Shown: positions 10,411 through 22,434, counted from the stretch's first letter. The stretch is DNA of 64,000 nt from Sambucus nigra (GCA_949130495.1 OX422216.1:101377967-101441966), one strand, 5' to 3'. The notes: a model not told the origin generated them from the sequence alone. Program-made: numbers and translations.

Positions 10411-11438
10411 GCCAGGCGGGAACAGTTTTTGGCAGTTTTGCACCCACTTCCCCACTTGGTTTTTAACCAACTTTTTCAGACTTTAATATGTGCGGGAAGA
10501 ACATTTTCCAATCTAACTTTTCCTAACCATTTTCATCTCTTAGAGAGAGTTTGAGAGCAAATTGTTTTAAGGAAAATGTTCATGTTTTGAGTGAAATTTT
10601 TAGAGAAAAATATCCATCACTCTAGTGTTTACACCCAAATAAGTTTATTCCAAGTTCTCATATACATATCAATTGCTTGGAGTTTGGCACCGGTTTTCTG
10701 TACCGAATTCAAGAAGAGAAGTTTCGGGTTTTGCTTCTACCGCCCACAAAGAAAGAAGAAGTGTTTTTATGATGATTTACCCACACGGAGAAAGGCTCCA
10801 TGTTATGGTGACGGTGACCATATAAAGTCCTATCGGTGGATTCCGAGACCGCGGTGGTGTTCCAAGGTTATTCGCTAGGAAGAGGTGTCTACAAGAAGAA
10901 GCGTCGGGGCTTGAGAGGGATCGAGTCGTGCGTTGTAAGTCTATCTGTCTTGTAATTGTAAATCCGTATCTAGTGGATTTGTGGCTAGGGCCGCCCGAGG
11001 TTGTTTCCCGTCTTGGGTTTTTCCTCGTACATCGCGGCGTAGTGTGATTGATTTATCTTATCTTGCAAAATAACGTAGAATGCATGCTTAGGAGAAATCA
11101 AGATAAAATTTGGTTTAAATCATCACACTCAATTTAATTTGGGACTTATATTGAATATTGGGTAATGTTTCTTTAATTCAAGTCATTTGCTAAAATTTGG
11201 TTTCGCTTAATTTGCTAATATTGATAAATATGACTTAGGCAAATTCTAGGACTTGGATTAAGTAATTGGTTTAAGTGAATATATTAATTCATTAATTTTA
11301 CTTCACTTGGTGTAATTTTAATTTATTTGAGAAATTAAAATCTATCGTTGTAAAGTTGAACCATCCTCCCCTTATTCGCTTCCGCATTTTCAAATTGGTA
11401 TCAGAGCTTTGATTAAGAAAAGCTCTACGCTTTCAAAT

Positions 11439-11450
11439 TGGTATCAGAGC
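11439..11450 (+). promoter_or_regulatory. Primer binding site, initiator tRNA-Met, gag-only copia element
   Basis: TGGTATCAGAGC three bases after the LTR end. A second identical 12-mer lies inside the LTR end (about 11396-11407), so the LTR tail carries a duplicated PBS-like segment. Confidence 0.85.
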
Positions 11451-11493
11451 CAAAAATGATAAATTATTTCGTTAAAGATCCTTAAATAATTTT

Positions 11494-13469
11494 TTGGCTA
11501 AAATGGATTTTTCCCCATTTTCAAAATTTCTTATTTTTGATGGTCCAAACTACGCGTATTGGAAAACGCGTATGAGATCGGCACTAAAATCTATCGACGA
11601 GAGAGTTTGGATGTCTGTAGTTAACGGTTGGTCTCCACCAACTTATTTAGTTGAAAATGAACGTGTTCCCAAACCCGCCGATAGATGGACTGAAAATGAG
11701 TTTAAACTTGCTAATTTCAATTCCCGTGGTTTAAATGCCTTATTTAGCGCTGTCACACCGGATGAATTCCGACGTATTATGACATGTGAGACCGCTAAAG
11801 AAGCATGGGATATTTTACAATTAACTCATGAAGGAACTAGTGTCGTTAAAGCTTCAAAACTCCAAAACCTCACCACTCAATTTGAAACTATCAAAATGAA
11901 TGAAAAAGAAACTTTTGATGAATTCTATGCTAGACTTTCTGATATTGTTAATTCATCTTTTAAGTTGGGAGAGAAAATACCTGACAACCGTGTGGTAAAG
12001 AAAATTTTAAGGTCCCTACCCGATATATTTATTCCAAAAGTGACCGTTTTAAATTCCTTACCAACTTTAGCCTCTACGAAATTAGAAGAGCTTGTAGGTG
12101 ATTTACAAACCTATGAACTAGATATGTTTCCCTCTAAAACTGAAAAGAAAATCGAAAAGGGTGTTGCTTTAAAATCCCGAAAATAGGTCAAATAAGTAGT
12201 AGAGAGCGATAGTGATAGTGACTCGGAAGACATGGCTTTTTTGCTCGTAAATTTAGAAAATTTCTTAAAATTAACAAAGATAAATTTAAAAATGATTTTA
12301 AGAAATTCGAATCTTCTAAGCATGATAAAGGCGAAAAGATTTCTAAAGCCGAGAAGATTCCTAAAGCTGAGAAGATCCCTAAACCTAGTAATGAAAATTT
12401 AGATAGGGACGAGTCTAATAAGTGTTTTGGTTGTGAAGGTTATGGCCGTAGGGCGTTTGAGTGCCCCACTAAACTAAGGAAAGAGGGTAAGCAACCCATT
12501 TCATATAATGCGACCCTTAGTGATAGTGATAAGGAAGAGAAGCCCGATTCACCCACTAAGAAGAATTTTGTGGCTTTTATGGGTAGTCATGTGAGTGATA
12601 GTGAGAACTCATCGATTGATGAAACTTTAACACATGACACTTCCAAGGTCATAGTTTGTGATTCTCTTGTTTTTGATGATAGTGAGAGTGGAGAATAAAG
12701 AGAGGGTGAAAATGAAGAAGAGGTTAATGTGAGTGAACTTCAAAATGCTTTTCAAGAACTTTATAAAGAATCTATTAAATTGAAAAGAGCTAATTTGAAG
12801 TTAGAAGCTAGTTTAAGAGAGAGTGTCAAGGTCGTTGATGAAAATGCCTTAATAGAAGACCTCAGGACACGTGAAAGGACTCTTCAAGAGAATCTTGAAT
12901 ATGTAGAAGGTGAGAGAGATAGCCTTAGGGGTTTAAGGGAATCCTTGAAAAAGGAGCTTCTTGCTATTGAAGAGCGAAATGTTTTACTAGAATCTAACAT
13001 TTTAGAATTGGAAAATAAATTAAAAGATTCTAGTAATGTCAAATTTGATTTGGAGTGTCGTTCGGAAAAACTAGATAAAATGTTAGGAACGGTCCAAATT
13101 AAAAATGACACTTGTGGTTTAGGCTTCAATACTTGTAATGAATCTACTCATAAAGCCAAGACCAATGTTTTAGGAGAATCTACTAGGAATGCATTTAAAG
13201 ATCACTCCTTAGGTAAATCTTTTCGACATGTTTTTGCTTGTACACATTGTGGTCGAAAAGGTCATCTTAGGAAATTTTGTTTTGATCTTAAACGAATTCC
13301 TAGAAAATCCCATAGTAAAGTAGCCACGATAGTTAACGTTCCAACACCCCAAGATAGTCATTCTTCATTAATTTGGGTTAGGAAATCCGACTTGGTTGCC
13401 TTGCAAAGTAGGGTTTTTGATTCTCATTTACTTTCACATGCTTCCTCCCTTGCTAAATCTAAAGGATGA
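11494..13469 (+). pseudogene. gag: SIRE-like copia gag, nearly intact, one frameshift and a few stops
   Basis: The first 230 codons (11494-12186) are the UBN2/DUF4219-type gag domain with the FDGPNYAYWKTRMRSAL start and the AKEAWDILQ motif. Stops follow at 12184 and nearby. At the T6 run near 12237-12242 the frame changes, consistent with loss of one T. From there one frame continues to 13469 with a single stop (about 12696): a basic region with three EKIPKAEK-like repeats, a knuckle at 12423-12464 (CFGCEGYGRRAFEC, with Arg where His is expected), a long coiled coil (about 12730-13060), a second, complete knuckle CTHCGRKGHLRKFC (about 13240), and IWVRKSDL. In element D the equivalent motif lies about 30 residues before the protease active site. 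Here the protein simply ends 27 residues later. Confidence 0.82.
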
Positions 13470-15216
13470 ATGTGTTAGTGTTTGCATACTTTAGCGTTTG
13501 TACTTTATGCTATATTCACATGCTAAATGTATGGTTGTTTTAGTCATTTTCTAGTCATTGCCTTATTTCATATCACATGCTAGAAATTATGACTTGTTTA
13601 TCGTTTTGTATTATATTTTGTGTTTGCATTAATTGAAAAATATAAAAAGATTTTTGTTTATCATTTGTGTTTTATTTATTTCATTTAAGCTTAATGAAAA
13701 ATACAAATGATTTTTGTTTATTCTTTTGAGTATATATTTTTATTTTTGGCTAAAAATTTCAAAACTCAAAAAGATTTTTTTGTGTGTATTTTGGTTTGAC
13801 ACACTTTATGTGGCATATATTTGTGTTTGAATCCCATCTTTTACGCTCCCACGTGGCTAGAACTTTTGGTTTAGATTTTCAATCCTTAAAATGTTCTTTA
13901 CCATATTTTATGGAGTAGTTGGATTTTGTGTTGTTTAAATGGATTCTATTTCTATATGCCTCTTTTCACACATGCACGAGCTCTTTTGAAATATTAATGT
14001 CACATGTTATATTTGAGCTTTTTGAGGTGTTCTCCTACCAATCTAGTCATCTACATATCTATGACCTAGGAGGACTAGTGCATGTCAAAATTCGTTTCAC
14101 GTGAGCTTTGTGAGATAAAAAAATTATATATCTAAATGTGCACGGGGAAGGGCTCCGAAAGGATGAATTAAATCCTTTGCGATAGTAAGCCACCGTTTAT
14201 TGGATCTAAAAGAAATACGTGATCCAAAGGCCTAAAAACAGAATATTTGGCATTAAAAAGAAAAACAATTGCCAAGGCCTATGTTTGTTTGATATATTCA
14301 TTCAAAAGCAAAAGAATATTTATGCTTATTGAGGGAGAATTGGATGGTATATCAACGGTTTGCACAATGTCCGTTTATCCAAGTTGTCTTTAATGTCATG
14401 ACTCTATCTGGTTTGTAGAATCATCATCATGCTAGGCTTGTATGCATTGTGTATGTTTCTTCATTGAGTTCAATCTTCATATTGTCACATGAGGTTATAT
14501 TTAAATGTGATAAAGTTTGCAACCAGATGAGAACTCCGTGAATGTTTATTAAGTGTTTGGGTCTAAATTTAATTGTTGCTAGTTCGCACCCCTACACTTA
14601 CGTTTCCATATGACACATTTTTGCCATACGAGTGTGCAAACTTATTGTATTTTGTGTTATATGTGTGTTTATATCTATATATATATGCAAGTGCCTCATT
14701 GGTATATTTCTAGTTTATATATATATGATATTTGTTTGTCTTTGCCTTGCTTTTATTGCCCATATGCTTTCATGTCTTATCACTTTGAACTTCAACATGT
14801 TGTTTATTAGTTCTTTATTAGTTCTTTATCCTTTACCTATTCCTGAACAAAAAGGGGGAGAAATGATAGGGGTAGAAATGGTATCTAATCCTATTATTAT
14901 CGTATCTTCAGTTTAGGGAAGATTTATCTTAGGGGGAGACGTCTTTCTAAGTATGTCATTTGTTTTGACAAAGGGGAGAATTAATTTAGGGCGAGTAATT
15001 AATTAATTGCATTTAATATTTTGATATTCCCTATGCATTTGATGAGTTTGTTTAAGTGTGCAGGTATTCCTCTAAAGTGGCAGCTTTTCATGGCAAAGCG
15101 TTTGATCCTTGGGTTGAGTCAAGATTGGGTGGGTTATGTTTTGAGTCTAGTAGAGCTAGACGGCCCTTTAGGATTTTTGTTTGGTTTTTGTCCCGGAATA
15201 GCCAAAGGGGGAGATT
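13470..15216 (+). other. Non-coding interior tail of gag-only copia element with polypurine tracts
   Basis: No pol similarity on either strand. SIRE-like purine tracts appear at 14847-14863 (ACAAAAAGGGGGAGAAA), near 14930 (TAGGGGGAGAC) and directly before the 3' LTR at 15203-15216 (CAAAGGGGGAGATT); the last is the likely plus-strand primer. Confidence 0.75.
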
Positions 15217-16407
15217 TGTAAGGACACAAATTTCCAGTTGAGTCCATATATAGTTTTGCCTCAATTCCGGACAAAAACATTTATTCATAGGATAGTATGT
15301 AATTGTAATACTCTCAAGCCTATGAAGTGTTTGTTGAAGACGTAGCGGCAAAGAGTATAAAGCCTCATCAAATATGTCGGTTTGCGTGCCTCGTTTCTAC
15401 GTCATCAACTATGGTTCCATGCTCCCAAGGTATGAATGCAATATTATATATATAGGAGCTTGGAACAAGTTTATTGGGTGTTAGGTTTTATACAAACTGC
15501 GTTTTGTTTTAAGAAAGAATTAATTAAAACTTTAAATAAATGTTTATAAAGTTTTCTGGGCTAAAAATGAATTTTTCAAACTTTCTGGTGGTTCGTTAGA
15601 TATGTCGTTCGAACGAGTTTTTTCGTTCGAACCAGATGTCGTTCGAACGAGTTTTGCCAACGAGTTCCCACCAAGGTATACTGGTCCGTCGTTTGAAATG
15701 TCGTTCGAACGAGATTGTTCGTTCTAACAAGATTTCCAACGAGATTCTAACGAGTCCATACTGGAGCGTCGTTAGAAGTCTCGTTCGAACGAGAGTTCGT
15801 TCGAACGAAATGTCGTTCGAACGAGATGCCAGGCGGGAACAGTTTTTGGCAGTTTTTTGTCTACAAGAAGAAGCGTCGGGGCTTGAGAGGGATCGAGTCG
15901 TGCGTTGTAAGTCTATCTGTCTTGTAATTGTAAATCCGTATATAGTGGATTTGTGACTAGGGCCGTCCGAGGTTGTTTCCCGTCTTGGGTTTTTCCTCGT
16001 ACATCGCGACGTAGTGTGATTGATTTATCTTATCTTGCAAAATAACGTAGAACGCATGCTTAGGAGAAATCAAGATAAAATTTGGTTTAAATCATCACAC
16101 TCAATTTAATTTGGGACTTATATTGAATATTGGGTAATGTTTATTTAATTCAAGTCATTTGCTAAAATTTGGTTTCGCCTAATTTGCTAATATTTATAAA
16201 TATGACTTAGGCAAATTCTAGGACTTAGATTAAGTAATTGGTTTAAGTGAATATATTAATTGATTAATTTTACTTCACTTGGTGTAATTTTAATTTGTTT
16301 GAGAAATTAAAATATGTCGTTGTAAAGTTGAACCATCCCCCCCTTATTCGCTTTCGCATTTTCAAATTGGTATCAGAGCTTTGATTAAGAAAATCTCTAC
16401 GCTTTCA
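15217..16407 (+). repeat. 3' LTR of gag-only copia element, shortened
   Basis: TGTAAGGACAC to GCTTTCA, 1191 bp. Near 15850 it jumps from GGCAGTTTTT to TGTCTACAAGAAG, lacking about 446 bp that the 5' LTR has. Elsewhere only scattered single-base differences are seen. Confidence 0.9.
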
Positions 16408-16866
16408 CAAAGGATCCTAGGTTTCGGACATGGAGATAGATATTTTCGTTACGAACGCGTGGCCGCCAGTTTCGTATTTTTTTCTTTTAATTAATTATGA
16501 TTTTTCTACGAAAGGGTGTCCGAGATCAAAATCTTTAGTCAAAAATCAAATCCAGGTATGGATTCCCGGGATTATTTTACTTAAAGATTATAGGTGGATG
16601 TATATGAGACTAGAAAGTTGAAAAAAAAAGGAACCTAAATAATGAATTGAGTGAAATAAATTCATAAATGTTTAATTACGGACCGAATGAGTGAGTCTGA
16701 GAATTGTAGTTGGGTGACCCTACTTTAGTGAAAATAATTAAGGTGTGATTAATAAAATTACAAGTCGGGATATAGACTTGGGTATTTTGGGCTAGTGCTA
16801 TGGATGTTAGGCATGGGTTAGCCGAACTTTTATTTGAATATATGTAAATGATAGTGCGATAGTATG

Positions 16867-16869
<3 letters not shown>

Positions 16870-16949
<80 letters not shown>
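16870..16949 (+). repeat. (TA)n microsatellite in solo LTR 1
   Basis: About 40 TA units. The minus-strand Tyr-Ile repeat frame across it is an artefact. Confidence 0.95.
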
Positions 16950-16953
<4 letters not shown>

Positions 16954-18245
16954 GTGCTTTATAGATATCGGTTTGAATGATATTTATAGGAATACACATA
17001 CCCCTCTAGTCCTATCACAGGAGGTTGCACGATATGGGTGAATCCCTTGGCTAGTGAATGCAGGGAGAGTATAATCCCCATGTCATAGGCTTCCAATATT
17101 TATATGTTGTGATTTCTTTTCGGGGTGAGACACTTTGGGTATGATTCGGTCTCACAGCCGGGGAACTATGGACGCCTCCGCTACATTTATGTTTATTTTA
17201 CTAATTCGGGGAGCTAACCGTATCAAGGTGTTTAGCTGTATGAGTACACCTAAGGTGATAGCATTTTAGAGAAACTTTCGGTGAGTCCTTGCTCGAGAGG
17301 ATGGATATATACTTAGCATGTGTGTGAATGTTGTAGTATTCTAGTACGTATATAATATAAGTAGATAATTAAATACTGGATTAATACATAAGTGTGAATG
17401 TATTTCTTATATAACTAGTGTGAAAGTTATATGATTTAACAACTAGTGTGAATGTTATATGAGTTAATATAATTTAACCGATTAATAAGTTGAGGAGACG
17501 ATAACTTAATAATCAAAGTAAGAATACTCGGGTTAGAGTAGTGCGGTAGGAAGAGGTGTGATGTGGCTAGTTAGGAGGGGGTATCTTAAGTAGAAAAGTT
17601 AGAAGTCAAGCGTTAGGTGTGCACATTAGATGAGGGTGAGATATACCTCAAGAGAGTGCGACACTAGCATAAATATGAAAAGTGTGCATGCATATTTCAT
17701 TATTGCAATTTAACTGCTTGATATATATTTTCAAAATATTTTACTTGGGTCTGACCGGTGTCAAAATCTTTTTCAAAACTTTTTAGGTGTCCATCCACAG
17801 GGATGCGCAGCTGCAGTGGAAGTTGCAGGACTTTGCTATAGTCGCCTGGTTCATTCATTCCTAGTGTAGGATCTCTACTTTAGTAATCATTTGGGCATGT
17901 CTCCCTCAGATTTAGTATTCATTTCTATTGGTCTTTGTATATTCAGGTTATTGTTTCAGTTTACTATTGTATTTGATTGTTGAGCCGATAGTTGATTCAT
18001 CCATCTTTATTTATATTCATCTGTCTTAGATTTAGTTATCAATGTGTTGATGGTTTTATTATTTTACGCTTGTTGTTAATTATTGAAAGATAAAATTTGG
18101 CACCGGTCTAATTAAATTACTAAGTGATTACAAACTTTAAAAAGTTTTCGACAGTGATGCTAAGAATGATACATGTGAGACTAACGTTTTATTTTGATCA
18201 CGGGCTGGCCACCCGGTATTTTAGTAGGCGGGGTGTCACAAGGAC

Positions 18246-18933
18246 TTCACCTTGTGGTGAACTAGTTTTATTTATGAAGAAGGATGATTATTTGAGGTTA
18301 TATATTAATTATTGCGAGTTAAATAAAGTGATAATGAAGAATAAGTACCCTTTGTCGAGGATAAATGATCTTTTTTATCAGTTAGAGGGAGAATCTTTCT
18401 TTTCAAATATTGATTTACGACCCGATTATCGTCAGTTGAGAATTAAAGAGGAGGATATACCTAAGACAACTTTATTGACTCGTTATGGGTCTTACGAGTG
18501 CTAAGTAATGTTGTTTAGGTTGACTAATGCCCAAACCACATTCAAGGATTTGATGAATAGGATGTTCCAAACGTATTTGGACCAATTCATCACAACCGTC
18601 ATTGATGAGATTCTGATCTACTCATGGACACAGGATGAGAACGCTAAACATTTAGGGGTGGCATTACAGATATTGAGGGAGCATAATCTTTATGAGAAGT
18701 TCTTAAAGTGTGAATTTTTGAAGGAGGAAGTTAAGGTTTTTAGGCATGTTGTTTATGAAAAGGGACTATTTGTGGATCATAGCAAGGTGTCATTCATGTT
18801 GGATTCCATAGATTTTTGGGCTTGGTTTGTTATTATAGGATATTCATCCATGGATTGTCAAAGATATCAAAGTCGATGACTGAGTTGACAAAGAAGTGTG
18901 TGTCATTCTTTTGGAGTGAGAAATGCAAGCAAG
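18246..18933 (+). pseudogene. pol: Reverse transcriptase core of element C
   Basis: One frame broken by a single TAA at 18502-18504 carries the RT fingers and palm: [55 protein letters not shown], then the palm motif ending IDEILIYS. In the family the active site is (F/V)xDD; here the second Asp codon is GAG (Glu), so the copy is catalytically dead. The C-terminal half reads to about 18880, then another frame gives the KKCVSFFWSEKC lead into RNase H. Cut at 18933 by solo LTR 2. Confidence 0.8.
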
Positions 18934-21922
18934 TGTGACACCCCGACTAATTAAATACCGGGTAGCTACTCCTTTATTAAATTAATTCAAAATGCCAAGT
19001 TGGTCCAGTTAATAGCATCATTGTCGAAAACGTTTTAATGATTACTAACCACCTAGTATTTGAAAAGTAAGTGCCAAATTTTATTTAAAGTCTGATTAAC
19101 ATGCAACAAGTGTAATAAAGAATAAATAACACCATTCACCATACTGAAGTAAAACGAATAACCATCACATAGTGTAAATAAAGTCTGGAGGAAAACTCCT
19201 CACTACAATCCCATACTGAAATAAATAACCGAATGCTAAAACAATACAATCAAAGTCTGAAAACTGTAATGTAAAAGATGTCTCTAATAGGAATGGGCAA
19301 CATGCCCTACAACTGATAGATAGTGACTCTGGAATCCAAAAGATAGAAGCGTCTACAAGCAAATCCCTGTAGCTTCCACAAACAGCTACAGCTCGTCACC
19401 TGAATGAGAATCCTATGCTTGGTGTCCCTGTGGCTGGGCACCTAAAATGGTTTTACAAGAAAAAGATTTGAAAAGCAAACGGGTCAGAGCCCGAATGTGG
19501 AGTTATATTTTAAAAACCTGCAAGTGCTTTAAAAACATTTAAAACATTAAATGCAAAGTACATGTTAGGACGTGCACTCACATGATATTCTCACCTCTCG
19601 TCTAACTGTGCACTCCTAACGTAAGTACCCATCTATAACGACACAAACCACTAGCTAAGTGACATCATATCTAGCTAGACTGTCATAGGTCCTACCCTTA
19701 TTACTCGGTTCTATTTAACATCATAACGCTCGTAATAAAGTAGGGGTTTAACGTAAAGTCAGATACTCAGTATGCAATATATATATATATATCACTATCA
19801 GTAAACTCGTTATATTTCTCGAAACAATACCGTAATTATATTCACAACAATAACATGAAGGTTCCCATTAATTAAGTGTATATTATTCGCATCATAACTA
19901 TACAATATAAGCACCCCGAGAACTAAGCTGCGGTGCACACATACTCTGCTATCCATCCCGGTACATCACGTACATAAGGATTACATATTCCGAATCTCTC
20001 AGGAATAGTTCACAGATAACAACATCACAAACAATGGAGGCGAACACAGTCACATCACATAGGTCACGCACATACCTACGCTCCTACGATCAGCGGACTT
20101 ATTAATATCCCAATAAGTCTTTCTATGACCTATGTTCATCAAGGTAACCAGTCTAAATCCGAGCAACACAAGGATTAGAGGGCCCTAAGCGAACGCAAAC
20201 CTCCCGTGATAGCAAGTATGGTAGGTATGTCATACACACAATTCATATACCAATACTAAGTTAACACACGTCTTAGTAATACCGTAGTTTAATCGTAGTA
20301 CATATCGCATTCTCGTACTAACTTATAATATCTACACTTATATTATTCCGGTTCATCATCATACGCGCCATAATCTATTCTCACGTCGTAGTAGACACTC
20401 ACGTCTCAACCCAAATGGTTCATTGAATTAAATCTCTCGTATATAAATTTACTCCTCGTAATAACCCAAAAGTCCCAATCTATCCTTACATCATCAAAGG
20501 AAGGTTATCTATATCCTCGAACAAGTTTACGGGACTCCAAAAATCAAAACAGTCCAAAAAGGACCAAACTGTCAACTCGTTAGAAGTCTCGTTCGAACGA
20601 GACTGTTCGAACGAGATTCCTCTGCCAACTCGTTAGAAGTCTCGTTCGAACGAGGCTGTTCGAACGAGATTCCAGTTCGTTCGAACGAACTGTACCTTCT
20701 AACGATATCTCGTTCGAACGAGATATCGAACGAAACCCCTTCTCGTTAGCAGCGACTGGTCAACTCGTTAGAAGCTCGTTCGAACGAGTTCGTTCGAACG
20801 ACCTGGGTAGGGGCTTTTAACGAGCTGCCAGATTCGTCCCAGATTTTTCTAAGTTACGTTTCTCACCATTTTTAACACCTCAATCCTTCTCCAAAGATCG
20901 TTCTAACAGAGTTTTAAGTCCTCTAATCATACTATAACATGCTAAGGTCATATACTAACATCTCTTAATACATTAAAGCATCCTAAACATCATTAAATCA
21001 CAAGATTTTATACTTTTCCCCAATTTTATCAAGAACATGAACCCTAGGTTTATATCATCATCAAATCCCAGAATTTAATTCGTTTTAATCTCTTCTAATC
21101 ACAATTATTATGAGAGAAATCATCTACCTATCATTCTACATGCAATTCTGTTCAAAATTTCCAAGTTCTAAACTCCAAACTACATGGGTTTTCATTCATC
21201 TTTCAAGAACAATTAAAATTCCTCAATTTCTAACATGGAAAAGACATTCTCTGAAATTAAATGGAATAAAGTCACTTGCCTTGATTGTCTCTGAGTTTGG
21301 TGTAGGTTTGGTAGAACTTTTCTGCAGAATTTCTTCTCTCCAAGCTTCCTCTCCAATGGTGGCTTAAGGTGGCTAGGGTTTTGATTTGGGAACTTAGAAG
21401 ACTCTTCTAATAACCTACGTAGCCTTCTAGGTTAATATGGTTTGGTTAATGGGCTTAGTGGGTTTAATCCACATCAGATTTTCATCTCTAATTTTCGTCA
21501 ATTTTAATTCCTAAAAATGTAAAATTACCAAAATACCCTTTATGATGCCGGTATGGCCTAAAAATACCCCGGAATCCAAACTACACCCCCGGCTAGTGTT
21601 TTCTGACTATCTCGACCCTTCCGGACGCGTTGGGGCACTCAAAATGACCATACGGTTTATAGATTTTAAATTCACTTTTATAATCAAAATATTATACCGT
21701 GACGCGGCGGTCCCACGCGTCTCAACAAAATTTCTAAAATGCCGTATATAAATCTCACGACAACTTTTATAATACCAAATACATATATCAAAACATGTAT
21801 GCACATAATCAAATACCAACTCGCATCTCGTTAGTATTTATAACCCGGATTAATTTCCAATTAATACGCATTTAATTAATTAATCCCAAAAATAAATATA
21901 GCCAAAAGTACGGGGTATTACA
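18934..21922 (-). mobile_element. Solo LTR 2, same family as solo LTR 1, inverted
   Basis: On the plus strand it reads TGTGACACCCCGAC to ACGGGGTATTACA, 2989 bp, with the target duplication GCAAG at 18929-18933 and 21923-21927. Removing it and one duplication restores the host codons (WSEKCKQ then AFDTL). On its own strand it starts TGTAATACCCCGTA. It shares terminal sequence and length with solo LTRs 1 and 3. It has no internal region and no convincing gene. Confidence 0.9.
20577..20803 (-). repeat. TCGTTCGAACGA palindrome array in solo LTR 2
   Basis: Eight GTTCGAAC cores in about 230 bp, with perfect palindromes of 18 bp (20589-20606, centre TTCGAA) and 26 bp (20703-20728). The words CGTTAGAAG and CTTCTAACGA recur. 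It lies 1119-1345 bp from the LTR start as read on the minus strand. Confidence 0.92.
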
Positions 21923-21927
21923 GCAAG

Positions 21928-22434
21928 CATTTGACACTCTTAAGGATAAGTTAACCTTTGCACCAATTCTTTCCTTACCTAGGAGTGGAGTGGAGTACTT
22001 AGTTTACACCAATACTTTTCTCTAGGGATTAGGTGGGGTAATGATTTATGAGGATAAGACAATTTTAAATCCCTCTCAAAAGTTAAAATCCCATGAGGTT
22101 CATTATCTGACTCTTGACTTAGAGGTTGTCCCTATTCTATTTGTATTACATGCATGGAGAAATTACCTTTAGAGAAAGAATTTTAGTCTCTTCAACGGTC
22201 ATAAAAATCTTCAATACATGTTCACACTGAAAGACTTGAATATAAGGCAATGGAGATGGTTCAACTTTATAAAGGATTATTAGTTATCGATCTAGTACCA
22301 TTTGGGAAAGGCTAACGTAATAGAAACCTCATTGAGCCGATGACCAATGGTAGCCTATCAACCCTTTAGTCAGTAGAGAAGAGATCGATGGAGATGATTG
22401 GTCAGTTGACTAGAGCTTTTATGGGGATGCTCAT
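21928..22434 (+). pseudogene. pol: RNase H region of element C
   Basis: Continues the frame interrupted at 18933: AFDTLKDKLTFAPILSLPRSG, then YLVYTNTFL (family: VVYTDAS, so the first catalytic Asp is Asn), LKSHEVHYLTLDLEVVPILF (Glu kept), and FNGHKNLQYMFT (family FTDHKSL, Asp lost). At least two stops are present. Cut at 22434 by element A and continued in element C integrase at 34936. Confidence 0.8.

Larger units (their letters stand above)
9800..11435 (+). repeat. 5' LTR of gag-only copia element
   Basis: TGTAAGGACACAAATTTCC to CTACGCTTTCA, 1636 bp. Matches the 3' LTR closely except for about 446 bp present only here (roughly 10440-10885). Holds a TATA-like box at 10026 and the TTCGAACGA palindrome array. 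Confidence 0.9.
9800..16407 (+). mobile_element. Gag-only (TR-GAG type) non-autonomous Ty1/copia element
   Basis: Two LTRs (9800-11435 and 15217-16407), a tRNA-Met PBS, a SIRE-like gag, a long non-coding tail and a polypurine tract, flanked by the 5-bp duplication CAAAG (9795-9799 and 16408-16412). There is no protease, integrase, RT or RNase H anywhere in the 3.8-kb interior. Such elements would need enzymes from an autonomous SIRE-like copy to move. The shared flank and the close similarity of the two LTRs suggest it is young relative to its host LTR. Confidence 0.88.
8556..18240 (+). mobile_element. Solo LTR 1 of a Tekay-type gypsy family, holding a copia element
   Basis: Starts TGTAACACCTTG and ends GGGGTGTCACA. 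The 5-bp target duplication AGGAC is present at 8551-8555 and 18241-18245. Removing the copia element and its duplication leaves 1244 + 1828 = 3072 bp, almost the same as solo LTR 3 (3073 bp) and near solo LTR 2 (2989 bp). No internal region is present, so this is the product of LTR-LTR recombination. It interrupts the RT gene of element C. Confidence 0.85.

Noticed and set aside
10219..10554. Plus-strand frame MSFERVLPTS... repeated almost exactly at 15636-15956
   Set aside because: It runs through the palindrome array of both copies of the copia LTR. The repetition reflects the LTR pair, not a gene family.
16676..16999. Minus-strand frame of alternating Tyr and Ile
   Set aside because: Produced by the (TA)n microsatellite.
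20577..20803. CRISPR-like array
   Set aside because: Repeats are short, palindromic and unevenly spaced, in a plant LTR; no cas genes, and spacers are not uniform.
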